17,500 nt of DNA from Chrysomallon squamiferum (taxonomy: Eukaryota > Mollusca > Gastropoda > Neomphalida > Peltospiridae). Below are positions 17,327 to 17,500 of the stretch, piece after piece. The translations under genes and the position numbers were made by a program. The notes beneath the pieces were generated by a model. The model was not told the DNA's origin. It was given only the letters and a program-made list of their open reading frames with translations, and did not search any database. Location of the stretch: contig CM022677.1 in NCBI GenBank assembly GCA_012295275.1, forward strand, positions 25,541,768 through 25,559,267. Reading direction: 5' to 3'. The stretch's first letter is position 1; every line of letters begins with the position of its first letter.

Positions 17327-17500
17327 ACTACAGAACGTAGATTTGAAACTACAGAAGTTACAAGTGAAGCTATAGTAGGTACAATTCAAACAACAGACAG
17401 TACCACTGGAACTAAAGAAGAAACAATTGGAACTACAGTAGGTACAGGTGAACTATAAAACGTACAACTGAACGTACAGAAGGTACATTTGGAACCACAG
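17117..17500 (+). repeat. 21-bp (7-residue) degenerate tandem repeat, runs off the window
   Basis: Eighteen or so 21-bp units, starting ACT-ACA-GTA-GAT-ACA at 17117, with consensus T-T-E-G-T-x-[G/E/Q]. Unit boundaries fall every 21 bases to 17452. Unit 10 (17306-17326) ends in TGA where neighbours have CGA, GGA or GAA. The unit starting 17453 lacks its first A, which puts a TAA at 17456-17458 in the old frame while the repeat continues in the shifted frame. The period differs from the upstream 24-bp array, so this is a separate expansion in the same gene. Confidence 0.85.

Overview
The window is animal nuclear DNA rather than bacterial. It has introns, dense simple-sequence repeats (TG, TC, TA, AAG, GATA/GACA), dispersed repeats, and one very long low-complexity coding locus. 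This texture is common in molluscs, and a cephalopod such as an octopus or squid would fit. That assignment is inference from texture only, because no conserved gene fixes the taxon.

Layout. Positions 1-2400 are non-coding. They hold two diverged direct copies of a dispersed repeat (1-220 and 1861-2079), a run of microsatellites, and a short cluster of palindromic CRE-like and forkhead-like sites (1109-1164). A short coding exon that is easy to miss starts at 2408 and encodes a typical secretory signal peptide. It joins in phase 1, across a pyrimidine-rich intron ending at 2898, to a huge exon. That exon starts with a small N-glycosylation-rich segment and then runs into about 13.5 kb of a 24-bp tandem repeat encoding the 8-residue unit [T/P]-T-V-T-E-D-[A/T/V]-[S/T].

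The 24-bp array comes in four stretches. From about 3040 to 9533 it keeps exact 24-bp register for about 270 units with no stop. From 9534 to about 11.1 kb it is cut by many small indels. From about 11.1 to 13.5 kb it is open again. From 13.5 to 14.84 kb it is disrupted again. From 14.84 kb it is in perfect register to about 16.53 kb. It then passes into a unique Thr/Ser-rich segment with several N-glycosylation sequons, and finally into a different, degenerate 21-bp (7-residue) repeat that runs off the window end. That last array carries an in-frame TGA and a later one-base slip.

Interpretation. The locus most likely encodes one secreted, mucin-like, intrinsically disordered, extremely acidic Thr-rich protein. 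The broken stretches are either consensus errors in an assembly of a long tandem array or real decay of the 3' half. The sequence alone cannot decide, but the recurring form of one indel (GAAGGAT, a blend of the GAAGAT and GAGGAT unit variants) favours an assembly artefact for at least part of it. No rRNA, tRNA, CRISPR, operon or recognisable enzyme gene is present.
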